Source: Pseudomonas kilonensis
GTDB taxonomy: Bacteria > Pseudomonadota > Gammaproteobacteria > Pseudomonadales > Pseudomonadaceae
Direction: 5' to 3'
Assembly (NCBI RefSeq): GCF_001269885.1
Contig: NZ_LHVH01000025.1
Coordinates: forward strand, 1 to 64,000
DNA length: 64,000 nt
Each line of letters opens with the position of its first letter. Positions within the stretch are counted from its first letter, which is position 1. The notes under the pieces are model-generated. The model had not been told where the DNA came from. It searched no databases and worked only from the letters and a program-made list of their open reading frames with translations. Below, one piece after another: positions 29,231 to 43,300 of the stretch. The position numbers and the translations under genes are program-made.

Positions 29231-32200
29231 CAAACCTCCTCAAATTCATCGAGCAGCGCTTCAAGCTTGCTCAATTTCGACGTACTCATGGGTTCGCCGG
29301 CAGGCTCGAGTTGCGCCACGAACGCGCCGAGCACCGGGAATTGGAAAATCAGTTGCGGGGTCAAGGTCAGGCCCAGTTCCAGTTGCAGGCGCGAGACCGC
29401 GCTCACCACCAGCAGCGAATGCCCGCCCAGTTCGAAGAAGTCGTCGCCCAGCCCGACCTGCTCGACCTTGAGCACGTCCTGCCAGATCGCCGCGACCCGG
29501 CATTCCAGATCGCTCTGCGGCGCCAGGTAAGCCGATTGCAGGGCACGGGTGTCCGGTGCCGGCAAGGCCTTGCGATCGAGCTTGCCGTTAGGGGTCAGCG
29601 GCAAGCGGTCGAGGAAGACCCAGTGGGTCGGCACCATGAAGTCCGGCACCTGGGCCGCCAGTCGCGCCTTGAGTCGGTCGCCCAGGCTGGCCGAGTCCAG
29701 GGAGCTGTCCTGGCCGACCAGGTAGGCCACCAGGTTCGGCCCGCTCACGTCGTCCCGCGCCAGCACCACTGCATCGCGCACATCGGCATCGGCTTGCAGG
29801 CGCGCTTCGATTTCCCCCAGCTCGATGCGCAAGCCACGGATCTTCACTTGGTGGTCGATCCGGCCGAGGTACTCGATCACACCGTCCGCGCCATAACGCG
29901 CCAGGTCACCGGTGCGATACAGGCGACCGCCCGCAACGGGGGCGAACGGATCGGGAATGAAGCGCTCGGCGGACAGTGCCGGTCGCTGGTGGTAACCACG
30001 GGCCAGGGAATCACCGGCGATGTGCAACTCGCCGACAGCGCCCACGGCGCAAGGCTGCAACGCCGCATCCAGCACGTAGGTGCGCACGTTATCGATGGGA
30101 CGGCCGATGGCGATGATTCGCTCGGCGTCGTCTTCGCTGTCGCGCACCACGGCATGGCTACTGGTGTCGATGGTCGCTTCGGTCGGGCCATACAGGTTGC
30201 GCAGTTCGCCCTCGAACAGCGCCATGACCTGGCGCGACAGGTGCGCGCTGAGGGCTTCGCCACCGCACAGCAGCAGGCGCAGGGAGACCAGTTGTTCGCG
30301 GGTCGCCAGTGGCAGCAAGGCCTGCAACAGCGACGGCGCCATTTGCAGCACGCTGATGCGCCACCGCGCCACGTCGGCCCAAAGGGTGGTCAGGTCGAGG
30401 TTCAGGTGCGGGCTGGCGAGCACCAGCTGCGCACCGCTCATCAACGGCAGCCAGAACTCCCACACCGAGGCATCGAAACTGATCGCGGTTTTTTGCAGGA
30501 CGCGGTCGGCGGTCGTCAGTTTCAAACAACCTTGCATCCACGCCATGTGGTTGCTCAGGGCGGCATGGCGCAAGGTCACGCCCTTGGGCTTGCCGGTGGA
30601 GCCGGAGGTGTAGATCACGTAGGCGAGGTTCTCGCCGTCGATGTCCACGCCAGGGTCGCGCTCGCTGTAGCTGGCCAGCCATTGCTCGGGTTGATCCAGC
30701 AGCAGCGCGGCCACGGCAGCGTCGCCGAACAGCGGCAGCACAGCGGTTTCAGTGAGCAGCAAGGCGATGCCGCTGTCCTCGACCATGTACGCCAGGCGAT
30801 CCCGCGGATAGGCCGGGTCCAGCGGCACGTAGGCACCACCGGCCTTGAGCACCGCCAGCAAGCCGACGACCATCTGCACGCTGCGCGACAACGCCAGGCC
30901 CACCAATACATCGGGGCCAATGCCGCGTTCGATCAAGCCATGGGCCAGGCGATTGGCCCGGGCATTGAGCTCGGCGTAAGTGAGCGTTTCCTGTTCGCTG
31001 ACCAGGGCGACCGCGTCGGGGCAGCGTTGGGCCTGGGCTTCGATCCATTGATGCACCAGGCGCCGAGGCGGCTCCACCACCGAAGTGGCGTTCCAGTCGC
31101 CCAGCAGCCTGTCGCGGGTCAGCGCATCCAGCAGTTGGATGTCGCCCACGCAACCGCCGGCCGGCAGGCTCACCATTTGCGCGAGCACGTGTGCCACCTG
31201 CTCAGCCAGGCGCTCGACGGTGTGTGTAGGGAAAGCAGCATGGGCATAGGTGAAGTGCAGGCTCAGGATGTCAGTTAGATTGACGGCCAGGGTCAACGGG
31301 AAATTAGTCTGTTCCTGGCTGGCCACGCTGCCGAAGCTCAAGCCCGAGGGTGCCTGCTCTTGCAGGGCCTGGGACACGGGGTAGTTTTCGAACACCAGCA
31401 AGGTGTCGAACAAACCGTCGCCGCCCTGCCCGGCCCAGCGCTGGATCTCGAACAGCGGCGTATGCTCGTGCTCGCGCAAGGCCACGTTCTGGCCCTGGAC
31501 CTGTTGCAGCAGTTCGCTCAGCGCTTGCTCCGGACGCGGGCTGGCGATGACCGGCAAGGTGTTGATGAACAGGCCGATCTGCTGTTCGACCCCCTTGAGC
31601 TCACTCGGACGTCCCGACACGGTGGCGCCGAAGGCCACGGCGGCGTGTCCGGTGTAGTGCTGCAGCAGCAACAGCCAGGTCGCCTGGACGACGGTGTTGA
31701 GGGTGACCTTCTGCTGGCGGGCGAACTCGCTCAGGCGTTGGGTCTGCTCGGGCGTCAGGTCGTGATAGTGGCTGGCGTGGCCGCTTTCCAACGTCGATTG
31801 CAGCGGCGCGAAACGGGTCTCGGCCAGACGCGTCGGCGCCTCCAGCGGTTGCAGTTGCGCCAGCCAGAAGGTTTCGCTGGCCTGGGCGTCGCGGCCTTGC
31901 AGCCAGGCAATGTAGTCCCGATAGCGCCCGGCCGGGCGCGGCAGGGCCTGGCCGTCAGAACGTTGCAGCACCTCGCCGAGCAACTGCGAGTTGCTCCAGC
32001 CATCCATCAGGATGTGGTGATGGGTGTAGATCAGGTGATAACGCTGCTCACCCGTGTGCACCAGCACCAGGCGCAGTAACGGAGCGCAGGCCAGGTCGAA
32101 GCCCTGCTCGCGTTCGGCATCCGCCCGCACGTCCAGGGCCTGGCGGGCATCGGTGCGGGCGCTCCAGTCCAGCGAAGCGAACGGCACACGCACCTGCTTG

Positions 32201-35200
32201 TGCACCACCTGCACCGGACGCTCGCTGCCCTGCCAGATAAAACTGCTGCGCAGAATGTCATGGGCATCGACCGCCGCTTGCCAGGCTGCCTCGAACCGCC
32301 GTGGGTCGAGGCCTTCGATGTCCAGGCGCATCTGGTTGATGTACTGGCCGCTGCCCGCCTCGTAGAGGCTGTGGAACAACATGCCCTGCTGCATCGGCGC
32401 CAGCGGGTAAAGGTCTTCCACCCCGCGCGCCGACAGCGCCAGGCCATCGAGTTGCGCCTGGGTCAGGCCGGCCAGAGGGAAATCCGTTGGCGTCATGCCC
32501 TGGCTCGTCGGCTCGCAGCAATGGGCGATCAATAGCGCAAGCTCGCTGGCGTAGTCATCGGCCAATTGCTGGATGGTCGCCGGCTCGAACTGTTGCGCAC
32601 TGAACGTCCAGCCCAACCGCAGCGCGCCCTCGAACACCTGGCCGTTGAGCGTCAGCCAGTTGCCCAGGGTGGTCAGCGGGCTTTGCTCGTCACCGGCGCT
32701 TTCACTGGCCGGGCTGAACAGCGCGCCTTGGTCCTGATCGAAACTGCCGTCGAACTGACCGAGGTAGTTGAACGTGATGCGCGGCACCGGCAGTGCTTCC
32801 AGGGCTGCCCGGCTGGCGTCGTCGCCCAAGTAACGCAGCGCACCGAAACCCACGCCTTTGTCGGGAATCGTCCGCAACCCTTGCTTGATCGACTTGATCG
32901 AGTCCGCCAGTTCGACGGCCGGCGACAACCGCACCGGGAACAGGCTGGTGAACCACCCCACCGTACGGGTCAGGTCGACATTGGCGAACAGCTCTTCGCG
33001 GCCATGGCCTTCGAGCTGCAGCAACAGGCTGTCGTGGCCGGTCCAGCGGCAGATCACCCGGGCCAGGGCCGTGAGCAACAAATCGTTGACCTGGGTGCGA
33101 TAGGCCGCCGGCGCCTCTTGCAGCAACTGCCGGGTCACGTGCGCGTCGAGCCGTGTATGAACGGTGACGGCCTCGCGGTTTTGCGCGATCGCTTCGGGGT
33201 CGAGGCACGGCAGGTCGGTCGGTGCGTCATGCAGTTGCCCTTGCCAATAGGCCAATTGCTGCTGCAGTTCCGCGCTGCGGGCGTGGGCTTGCAACTGCTC
33301 GGCAAAGGCCTTGATCGAACTGGTCTTGGCCGGCAATTGCAGCGCTTGGCCGGCGAGCAACTGCTGGTAGGCGATTTGCAGGTCGTCGAACAGAATCCGC
33401 CACGACACACCGTCCACCGCCAAGTGATGAACCACCAGCAACAGGCGCTGGCTGCCATCGGTCAAGGTCGCCAGGACGCCGCGCAACAGCGGCCCGGCGT
33501 GCAGGTCGAGGCTGCGCTGGGCCTGATTGGCGAGGGTTTCCAGCGCGCTGGCATCGGCCACGTCACGCTGCCACAACAAACCGTTGCTTGCCCAAGCTTG
33601 CTGTTGCGCCGCCACCTCACGGTGCTCGGCGCGCCAACCTTCGGCGGTTTCACTGAAGGACAAACGCAAGGCGTCGTGGTGCAGCACCAACGCCTGCAAA
33701 GCCTGCTCCAGCACGGGCGCTTGCAGCGCACTGGCCGGTGTCAGCAGCACCGACTGGTTGTAGTGATGACGCTGGGGAATCGCCTCGGCGAAAAACGCCT
33801 GTTGGATCGGCAGCAGCGGCGTCGATCCTTGGCTCGGTGTCTGATCGACTGCCGGCGCCTGCCCACCGCTCTGGGCGACGCTCGCCAGCGCCTGCACGGT
33901 CTGGTGCTGGAACAAGTCCTTGGGGGTAAAGCGGATGCCCACCTGACGGGCGCGGCTGACCACCTGGATGGAGACAATCGAGTCGCCGCCCAACTCGAAG
34001 AAGTTGTCGCTCAAGCCGACCCGCGCCACCTTGAGCACGTCCTGCCAGATCGCGGCGATCTGTTGCTCCAGCTCACTTCGCGGCGCCACGTAATCCTGCT
34101 GGACCTGGCTGGCGTCGGCGGTCGTCAGGGCCTTGCGGTCGAGCTTGCCGTTGGCGGTCAGCGGCCATTGTTCGAGGAACAATAGGTGCGTCGGCACCAT
34201 GTAGTCCGGCAGGTCGGCCTTGAGCTGGGTCTTGATCTCATCACGCTGGCCGGCCGGGTCCTCGCCGATGTGCGCCGGAATGACATAAGCCACCAGTTGC
34301 TGGCCACTCGGTCCTTCCTGGGCCAACACCAGTGCTTCGCGCACCGACGCCAGGTCGTTCAGGCGCGCTTCGATCTCGCCCAGTTCGATGCGGAAACCGC
34401 GGATCTTCACTTGATGGTCGATACGGCCGACGTACTCGATCACGCCATCGCTGCGGTACTGCGCCAGGTCGCCGGTGCGGTACAGGCGGGCACCGCATTC
34501 GCCGAACGGATCAGGGATGAACCGCAATGCGGTGAGGTCGCCGCGATTCAGATAACCACGGGCCAGGCCGGCGCGGCCGACGTACAGTTCACCGATGCAG
34601 CCTTTCGGCACTGGGTTGAGGTCGCCGTCCAGCAAGTACCACGACAGGTCGGCAATCGGTTCGCCGATGGGGCTGCTGGCGTCCTGTTCCAGGTCCGCCA
34701 CTGACAGCGGACGGTAGGTCACGTGCACAGTGGTTTCGGTGATGCCGTACATGTTGATCAACTGCGGCGCCGCATCGCCGAAGCGCTCGAACCACGGGCG
34801 CAAGGACTTGACGTCCAGCGCCTCACCGCCGAACACCACGTAGCGCAAGGCGTTGGCCCGGTCATCGGTGCAGGCTTCGTGCATCAGTTGCTTGAACGCC
34901 GACGGTGTCTGGTTGAGCACCGTCACCCCGGCATCGCAGAGCAATTCGTGGAACTGCTGCGGTGAACGGCTGATGTCATACGGCACGATCAGTAACTCAC
35001 CGCCATGCAGCAACGCGCCAAAGATTTCCCAGACCGAGAAGTCGAACGCGTAGGAATGGAACAGGCTCCAGACATCCTGCGCGCCGAAGCTGAACCAGGA
35101 TTCGGTGGCCTCGAACAGGCGCAGCACGTTGTGGTGCGGCAGCAAGGTACCTTTCGGATTACCGGTGGAGCCGGAGGTGTAGATCACGTAGGCGAGGTTC

Positions 35201-38200
35201 GCAGCGTCCATTGCTACGTGCGGATCGCTGTCGGTGAAAGCACTGACATCAGCGTCCAACAGCAGCGTCTGCACGCCATCCGGCACTGGCAACTGATCGA
35301 CCAGGGCCGCTTGGGTCAGCAGCAGTTGAATGCCGCTGTCCTGCATCATGTAGGCCAGACGATCCTGGGGGTAGGTCGGGTCCAGCGGCACGTAGGCGCC
35401 GCCGGCCTTGAGGATCGCCAGCAGGCCGACCAGCATGTCGAAGCCCCGCTCGACCGCCAATCCCACCAACACATCCGGGCCGACGCCGTGGGCGATCAAC
35501 TGATGGGCGCGGCGGTTGGCCTGGGCGTTGAGTTCGCCGTAGGTCAGGGTTTGGGCGTTGCAACGCAAAGCGATGGCGTCGGGACGCAAGCGCGCCTGTT
35601 CGGCAATCCGCTGATGCAGGCACGCCTCGCCCGGGAAGCTGCGCGGCGCCGGGTTCCATTGGATGATGTGTTGCTGTTGCTCGGTGGCCGTCAGCAACGG
35701 CAGTTCGCCGATGGATTGGCGGGGATTGGCAACGATGCCGTGCAGCAGGTTCAGCCAGTGTTCGGCCAGGCGCTGCACCGTGCCGGCGTCGAACAAGTCA
35801 GTGGCATAAGTCAGCGCCGCACCGAGTTCACCCTCGGCTTCCAGGGTGTCGAGGGTCAGGTCGAACTGGGCGGTCTGGCTTTCCCATTCCTGGGCCTTGA
35901 TCACCAGACCTGGCAACGCCGGCAGTGCCTGGCGAGCCACGCTCTGGTGGTTGTACAACACCTGGAACAACGGGCTGTGGCTCAGGTTGCGTTCAGGCCG
36001 CAGGGCTTCGACCAGTTGTTCGAACGGCAGGTCCTGATGGGCCTCGGCGCCGATGGCCGCCTGTTTGACCTGCGCCAGCAGTTCACTGAAACGCTGCTGC
36101 GGATCGACCTCGGCCTTGAGCACCTGGGTGTTGACGAAGAAGCCGATCAGGCCTTCGGTTTCCACTCGGTTGCGGTTGGCGATGGGCACGCCGACACGAA
36201 TGTCCGACTGGCCGCTATAGCGGTGCAGCAAGGCGTGGAACGACGCCAGCAAGACCATGAACAGCGTGCTGCCTTCGCGCTGGGCCAACTGTCGCAGCTG
36301 TTGGCCCAAGGCCTGCGGCAAGTCGATCGCCAGGCGGGCGCCGGCAAAACTCTGCCGGGTCGGGCGCGGCCGGTCGGTGGGCAGTGCCAGCAACGGCTGC
36401 TCGCCCCCCAGCACCTCGGTCCAGTAGGCCAGTTGCCGTTCCCGCTCGCCGGCGTCCATCCATTGACGTTGCCATACCGCGTAATCGGCGTACTGGATCG
36501 GCAGCTCGGCCAAGGCCAAGGACTCACCCTCGCGGCACGCGGCATAACCTTGCATCAGTTCCTGCACCAGCAATTGCATCGACCAGCCATCGGAGACGAT
36601 GTGGTGCTGGGTCAGCACCAGCACATGCTCGTCAGCCGCCACCCGCAACAGGCCGACCCGCAGCAGCGGGCCGTTTTGCAGGTCGAATGGCTGGGCGATC
36701 TGCTGGCGGACGAAGGCTTGGATCTGATCGTTGCCGCCGTCGAGCATCTGCGCAATTACGACCGGATTCATCTGTGGGTGAATGACCTGGAACGCTTGCT
36801 CATCGACCTGGACGAAGGTGGTACGCAGGCTTTCGTGGCGCTGCACCAGGGCGGCGAAACTCTGTTGCAGGGCCTGCAAGTCCAGGTCGCCCTGAATCCG
36901 CAGCGCCGCTGGAATGTGGTACGCCGCGCTGTCGGGCTCCATCTGCCAGAGGAACCACTGGCGTTGCTGGGCGTAGGACAACGGCAACGGTGCCGGGCCC
37001 CGGGAAAGACGCGGGATGCTCGCCGGCCGTGCCACTTCGCCGTCCATCAGCGCCGCCACACAGGCTTCAAGGCTGGCGTTTTCAAACAACTGGCGCAGTT
37101 GCAGGTTCAGGCCGAGGGCCTGGCGAATGCGCGACACCATCTGCGTCGCCAGCAGCGAGTGGCCACCCAGTTCGAAGAAGTTATCGCTCAAGCCGACCCG
37201 CGCCACCTTGAGCACGTCTTGCCAGATCGCGGCGATCTGTTGCTCCAGTTCACTTCGCGGCGCCACGTAGTCCTGCTGGACCTGGCTGGCGTCGGCGGTC
37301 GGCAGGGCCTTGCGGTCGAGCTTGCCGTTGGCGGTCAGCGGCCATTGTTCGAGGAACAATAGGTGCGTCGGCACCATGTAGTCCGGCAGATCGGCCTTGA
37401 GCTGGGTCTTGATCTGGTCGCGCAGGCCAGCTTCATCCTCGCCGATGTGCGCCGGAATGACATAAGCCACCAGTTGCTGGCCGCTCGGCCCTTCCTGGGC
37501 CAGCACCAACGCTTCGCGCACGGAATCCAGGTCGTTCAGGCGCGCTTCGATCTCGCCCAGTTCGATGCGGAAACCGCGGATCTTCACTTGATGGTCGATA
37601 CGGCCGATGTACTCGATCACGCCATCGCTGCGGTACTGCGCCAGGTCGCCGGTGCGGTACAGGCGGGCACCGCTTTCGCCGAACGGGTCGGGGATGAACC
37701 GCAACGCGGTGAGGTCGCCACGATTCAGGTAACCCCGGGCCAGGCCGGCGCGACCGACGTACAGTTCACCGATGCAGCCTTTCGGCACTGGGTTGAGGTC
37801 GCCGTCCAGCAAGTACCACGACAGGTCGGCAATCGGTTCGCCGATGGGGCTGCTGGCGTCCTGTTCCAGGTCCGCCACTGACAGCGGACGGTAGGTGACG
37901 TGCACGGTGGTTTCGGTGATGCCGTACATGTTGATCAACTGCGGCGCCGCATCGCCGAAGCGCTCGAACCACGGGCGCAAGGACTTGACGTCCAGCGCCT
38001 CACCGCCGAACACCACGTAGCGCAAGGCGTTGGCCCGGTCATCGGTGCAGGCTTCGTGCATCAGTTGCTTGAACGCCGACGGTGTCTGGTTGAGCACCGT
38101 CACCCCGGCATCGCAGAGCAATTCGTGGAACTGCTGCGGTGAGCGGCTGATGTCATACGACATGATCAACAGCTCGCCACCGTGGAGCAACGCGCCAAAG

Positions 38201-40317
38201 ATTTCCCAGACCGAGAAGTCGAATGCGTAGGAATGGAACAGGCTCCAGACATCCTGCGCGCCAAAATTGAACCAGGATTCGGTGGCCTCGAACAGCCGCA
38301 GCACGTTGTGGTGCGGCAGCAAGGTGCCTTTTGGATTACCGGTGGAGCCGGAGGTGTAGATCACGTAGGCGAGGTTCGCAGCGTCCATTGCTACGTGCGG
38401 ATCGTTGTCAGTGAAAGCACTGACGTCAGCGTCCAACAGCAGCGTCTGCACGCCGTCCGGCACCGGTAATTGTTCGACCAGGGCCGCTTGGGTCAGCAGC
38501 AGTTGAATGCCGCTGTCCTGCATCATGTAGGCCAGACGATCCTGGGGATAGGTCGGGTCCAGCGGCACGTAGGCGCCGCCGGCCTTGAGGATCGCCAGCA
38601 GGCCCACCAGCATGTCGAAGCCCCGCTCGACCGCCAATCCCACCAGCACATCCGGGCCGACGCCGTGGGCGATCAACTGATGGGCGCGGCGGTTGGCCTG
38701 GGCGTTGAGTTCGCCGTAGGTCAGGGTTTGGGCGTTGCAACGCAAAGCGATAGCGTCGGGACGCAAGCGCGCCTGTTCGGCGATGCGCTGATGCAGGCAT
38801 GCCTCGCCCGGGAAGCTGAGCGGCGCCGGGTTCCATTGGGTGATGTGTTGCTGTTGCTCGGCGGCCGTCAGCAGTGGCAGTTCGCCGATGGATTGGCGGG
38901 GATTGGCAACGATGCCGTGCAGCAGGTTCAGCCAGTGCCCGGCCAGGCGCTGCACGGTGCTGGCGTCGAACAGGTCGGTGGCGTAGCTCAGGGATGCGGC
39001 CAGTTCACCGTGGGTCTCGTGGGTGTCGAGGGTCAGGTCGAACTGGGCGGTATGGGAGCTCCAGTCGAGGCTCTCGACCTGCAACCCCGGCAATTGCAGG
39101 GCTTGGGCCGTGCCGCTGCCCTGGTGGTTGAACATCACCTGGAACAGCGGGCTGTGGCTCGCCTGCCGCTGGGGTGCCAGTGCCTGCACCAACTGCTCGA
39201 ACGGCAGGTCTTGATGGGCTTGCGCCCCCAGCGAAGCCTGTTTGACCTGCGCCAGCAATTGCTCGAAAGGCAGGTCGCCGCGCACCTGGGCATTCAGCAC
39301 TTGGGTGTTGACGAAAAAGCCGATCAGGCCTTCGGTTTCCGGGCGATTACGGTTGGCCACCGGTACGCCGACACGGATGTCCGACTGGCCGCTGTAGCGG
39401 TGCAACAAGGCCTGGAACGACGCCAGCAAGACCATGAACAGCGTCGAGGCTTCGCGCTGGGCCAGTTGCTTCAAGCCCTGGGTCAGCCCGGCGTCAACGG
39501 TCAGGTCCAGGCGTGCGCCGCGATGGCTCTGCACCGCCGGGCGCGGCCGGTCCGTTGGCAACGGCAGGACTTCGCCGCCATCGCCCAGCCGTTCGGTCCA
39601 ATAGGCCAGTTGCCGCTCCAGTTCGCCGGCTTCCATCCATTTGCGCTGCCAGATCGCATAGTCGGCGTATTGGATCGGCAAAGGCGCCAGGCTCGGCGCT
39701 TGGCCGCTGCGGTGGGCGGCGTAGAGCTGGACCAGGTCATTGACCATGATCTGTGCGGACGCGCCATCGCAAATGATGTGGTGCTGGGTCAATACCAGTA
39801 CATGGTCGCGCGCAGCGAGTTGCAGCAGCTTGACCCGCAGCAGCGGCCCCTGTTGCAGGTCGAACAATCCAGCGATTTCATCATCGACCTGGGCTTTGAG
39901 CGCAGCCTCATCCGCTGGCCCCGACACCACCTGGGGCTCGATCGCCAGGCTCAAGTGGGCCTGCACCACTTGTTGGGGGCCTTGCGGGCTGTCGATGAAT
40001 ACCGTGCGCAGCACGTCATGACGGGCCAGCAAGGCGTCGAAGCTGCGTTGCAGCGCCGGCAGGTCGAGGGCGCCGCGCAAGCGCAGCGCCGTGGGCACGT
40101 GGTAGGCCGCGCTGTGGCGGTCCAGTTGCCAGAGGAACCACTGGCGTTCCTGGGCGTAGGACAGGTCGAGCATCGCGAACTCGTCACGCATCGCCGGGAT
40201 CGGCAACGTCGCCAGGCTCATGTTCTTGCTGTGCAGCTTGTGCAGGAACGCTTGCCGTTGGGCGAGCGGTAAACGGATGAATCGCTGAACCAGAGACAGG
40301 TTATCGAGCTGAGTCAT
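29230..40317 (-). CDS. pvdJ: Pyoverdine side-chain NRPS, three modules: Thr, D-Thr, Gln
   Basis: The 3695-residue synthetase is C-A-T-C-A-T-E-C-A-T. Landmarks: C1 HHIICDGAS (about residue 182), A1 TSGSTGNPKG (659), T1 GGHS (1050), C2 HHIVSDGWS (1242), A2 (1717), T2 GGDS (2110), E HHLAVDGVSW (2300), C3 HHILMDGWS (2770), A3 (3239), T3 GGHS (3630). Codes: A1 and A2 both DFWNVGMVHK (Thr), A3 DAWQLGLIDK (Gln-like). The E domain after module 2 predicts a D-configured (allo)threonine. A1 and A2 are almost identical in DNA, evidence of recent duplication or gene conversion. There is no thioesterase; the C-terminal tail (LSKLEALLDEFEEV) looks like a docking segment to the next NRPS. The start abuts the preceding stop (TGAATG); the stop overlaps the next start by one base. 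The symbol is a positional analogue. Confidence 0.9.
34000..35750. repeat. Duplicated Thr adenylation segment, copy 2
   Basis: This stretch is nearly identical to 37177-38927 at a constant offset of 3177 bases, one module length, with only scattered base differences. It covers the A domain of module 2 and the start of its T domain. Confidence 0.88.
37177..38927. repeat. Duplicated Thr adenylation segment, copy 1
   Basis: Partner of the segment at 34000-35750. Identity falls off sharply at both ends: in the T domain (GGHS here, GGDS in the other copy) and upstream in the C domain. Confidence 0.88.
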
Positions 40318-43300
40318 TCAAAGGGTCTCCAGGTCTGCCAGGAAATCATGCATCTCACTCAGGTCGTCGCTGGAGTGAGGGGTCAGGTGGACCGCCAGTT
40401 GGGCGGCGTAGTCGGCCAGGGACGTGGTGCTGAACAGCAAGTCCAGGGGCACCGCGGCGCCTTGCTGCATTTGCAGGCGCGCCGTCGCTTGCGTCGCCAG
40501 CAGGGAATGCCCACCCAGTTCAAAGAAGTTGTCGTCGCGCCCTACTCGCTCGAGCTTGAGCACGTCTTGCCAGATGGCGGCGATGCCCTGCTCCAGCGCG
40601 CCCTCGGGCGCCACGTAGGCACGCAGCAGTTGCTGGGCGTCCGGCAGCGGCAAGGCCTTGCGGTCGAGCTTGCCGTTGGGGGTCAGCGGGAAGCGTTCGA
40701 GCAACAGCCAGTGCGCCGGCATCATGTAGTCGGGCAGCAACGGCGCGAGCTGGGCCTTGAGGGCTTCGCGCAGGGCCGCCGGTTCCGCTGTCTCTGGATG
40801 GGCAGCGATCAGGTACGCCACCAACTGCAGGCCGCCCGGCCCTTGCTGTGGCACCACCACCGCTTCGCGGATCGACGCCTGGGCCAGCAGGCAAGCTTCG
40901 ATTTCCCCCAGCTCGATGCGGAAGCCGCGGATCTTCACCTGATGGTCGACCCGGCCGATGTACTCGATCACGCCGTCGCCACGCTGGCGCGCCAGGTCAC
41001 CGGTGCGGTACACCCGTGCGCCGTTGCCGAACGGGTCCGGCAGGAATCGCTCGGCGGTAAGCGCCGCCCGCGCGTGGTAACCCCGGGCCAGGCCGTCGCC
41101 GCCAATCAGCAGTTCGCCGATTAACCCGACCGGGTTCGGCGCGAAGTGATCGCCGACGATGTACAGCGCGGTGTTGGCAATCGGTCGACCGAGGTACGGC
41201 AGGCGCTGCTCGGCGGTCAAGCGGTAGGCCGCCGACCAGATGGTGGTTTCGGTCGGGCCGTACAGGTTCCAGACTTCACCGGCGACAGCCAGCAGCCGCT
41301 CGGCCAGGTCCTCGGCCAACGCCTCGCCACCGCACAGGCATTTGCGCCCGGCCAGCAAGGCGGACGCCGGATGGTCGAGCAACATGCGCCAGGTCGATGG
41401 CGTGGCCTGGACCACGCTGACCTGCTGCCTATCGATGGTCTTGAGCAGCGCTTCGGGGTCGTGGGCGCTCTGCTTGTCCACCAGCACCACGCAGGCACCA
41501 CTCAACAGCGCGCCGTAGAGTTCCAGGCCGAAGATATCGAACGAGAACGTGGTCAGCGAGAGCACTCGATCACTGGCCACGATGCCCGGTTCGCGGGCCA
41601 TGCTGGCGACGAAATTCACCAGCGCCCCATGCCGCACCATCACGCCTTTGGGTTTGCCCGTGGAACCCGAGGTGTAGATGGCGTAGGCCAAGTGCTCCGC
41701 ATCCAGGCGCGTCGCCGGCGCCTCGCAGGCATAACCGTCGAGCCAGTCACCCTCCTGGTCCAACACCAATGTCTTGACGCCAACCCCGGCCCCTGTGGGG
41801 GATAGCCTGTGGGAGCAAAGCTTGCTCGCGATAGCGTCGGCACACCCACCATCACCATTGACTGAACCACCGCCATCGCGAGCAAGCTTTGCTCCCACAG
41901 GCTCGCTCCCACAGGGTGCCGCGAATGGGTTGAGCTGCGAACGTTGGGTCAGCAGCAGTTCGATGCCGCTGTCTTCGATCATGTGCGCCAGCCGGTCGGC
42001 CGGGTATTGCGGGTCGAGCGGCACATAGGCGCCGCCGGCCTTGAGGATCGCCAGCAAGGCGACAATCATCTCCACGCCACGCTCCAGCGCGACGCCGACC
42101 AATTGATCGGGCCCCACGCCTTGTTCAATCAAGCGATGGGCCAGGCGGTTGGCCCGAACGTCGAGTTCGGCGTAGCTCAGCGCCTGCTCGGCGAACACCA
42201 GCGCGGTGGCATCCGGCGTTTGGCGGGCCTGGGCCTCGAACAGCCGGTGCACGCAACGCTCGTCCGGATAGTCGGCCGCGGTGGCGTTCCAGCCTTGCAC
42301 CTGCTGGCGGGTTTCACCGCCGTCGAGCAAGCTCAGTTCCCCCAGGGGTCGTTGGGTACCGTCGGTCATTTGCAGCAGCAAGCGCCGCAAATGCACGCCG
42401 ATCTGCTCGACCGAGGCCGGGGCGAAACTGGCGCACTGGTAGCTGAACTGCACCGCCAGCTCGGCACCGAGGCTGACCAGCAGGGTCAGCGGGTAGTGGG
42501 TCTGTTCCAGGTTATCCACGGTACCGAAACGCAAGCCTTCGGGCGCACCGTGCTCCAGGGCTTCGGAAATCGGGTAGTTCTCGAACACCAGGATGTTGTC
42601 GAACAACGCTTCGCCGCCCAGGCCGGCCCAGCGCTGGATGTCGAACAGCGCCGTGTGCTCGAACTCGCGCAAGGCCAGGTTCTGCGCCTGGACGCTGTGC
42701 AGCCAGTCGCCCAGCGCCTGTTCCGGACGCGGGCTGGCGATGACCGGCAAGGTGTTGATGAACAGGCCGATCTGGCCCTCGACACCCACCAGGTCCGCCG
42801 GCCGCCCCGCCACCGTCGCGCCGAACGCCACGCTGGCCTTACCGGTGTAGCGCTGCAACAGCAGCAGCCAGGCCGCTTGCACCAGGGTATTGACGGTCAC
42901 TTTGGATTCGCGGGCGAACTCGGCCAGGCGTTGGGTCTGCTGCGCATCCAGTTGCACAAGATGATGACCGTACAGATTCGCCGAGACGTCCTGGGCCGGG
43001 CGCGCAAACACCTGGGCCAGGCGCACCGGCTCATCCAGCGTGCGCAATTGTTGCGTCCAGAACCTTTCGCCGAGGCTCGCGTCCTGGCGTTGCAGCCAGG
43101 CGATGTAGTCGCGATAACGTCCAGCCGGACGTGCTACCGCGTCGCCGCGGTAGTGCTGCAACACTTCGCCGAGCAACTGCGCACTGCTCCAGCCATCCAT
43201 CAGGATGTGATGGTTGGTGTAGATCAGGTGATGCCGATCAGTCGCCGTGCGCACCAGCACCAGGCGCATCAGCGGTGCCTGGGTCAGGTCCACGCCTTGG

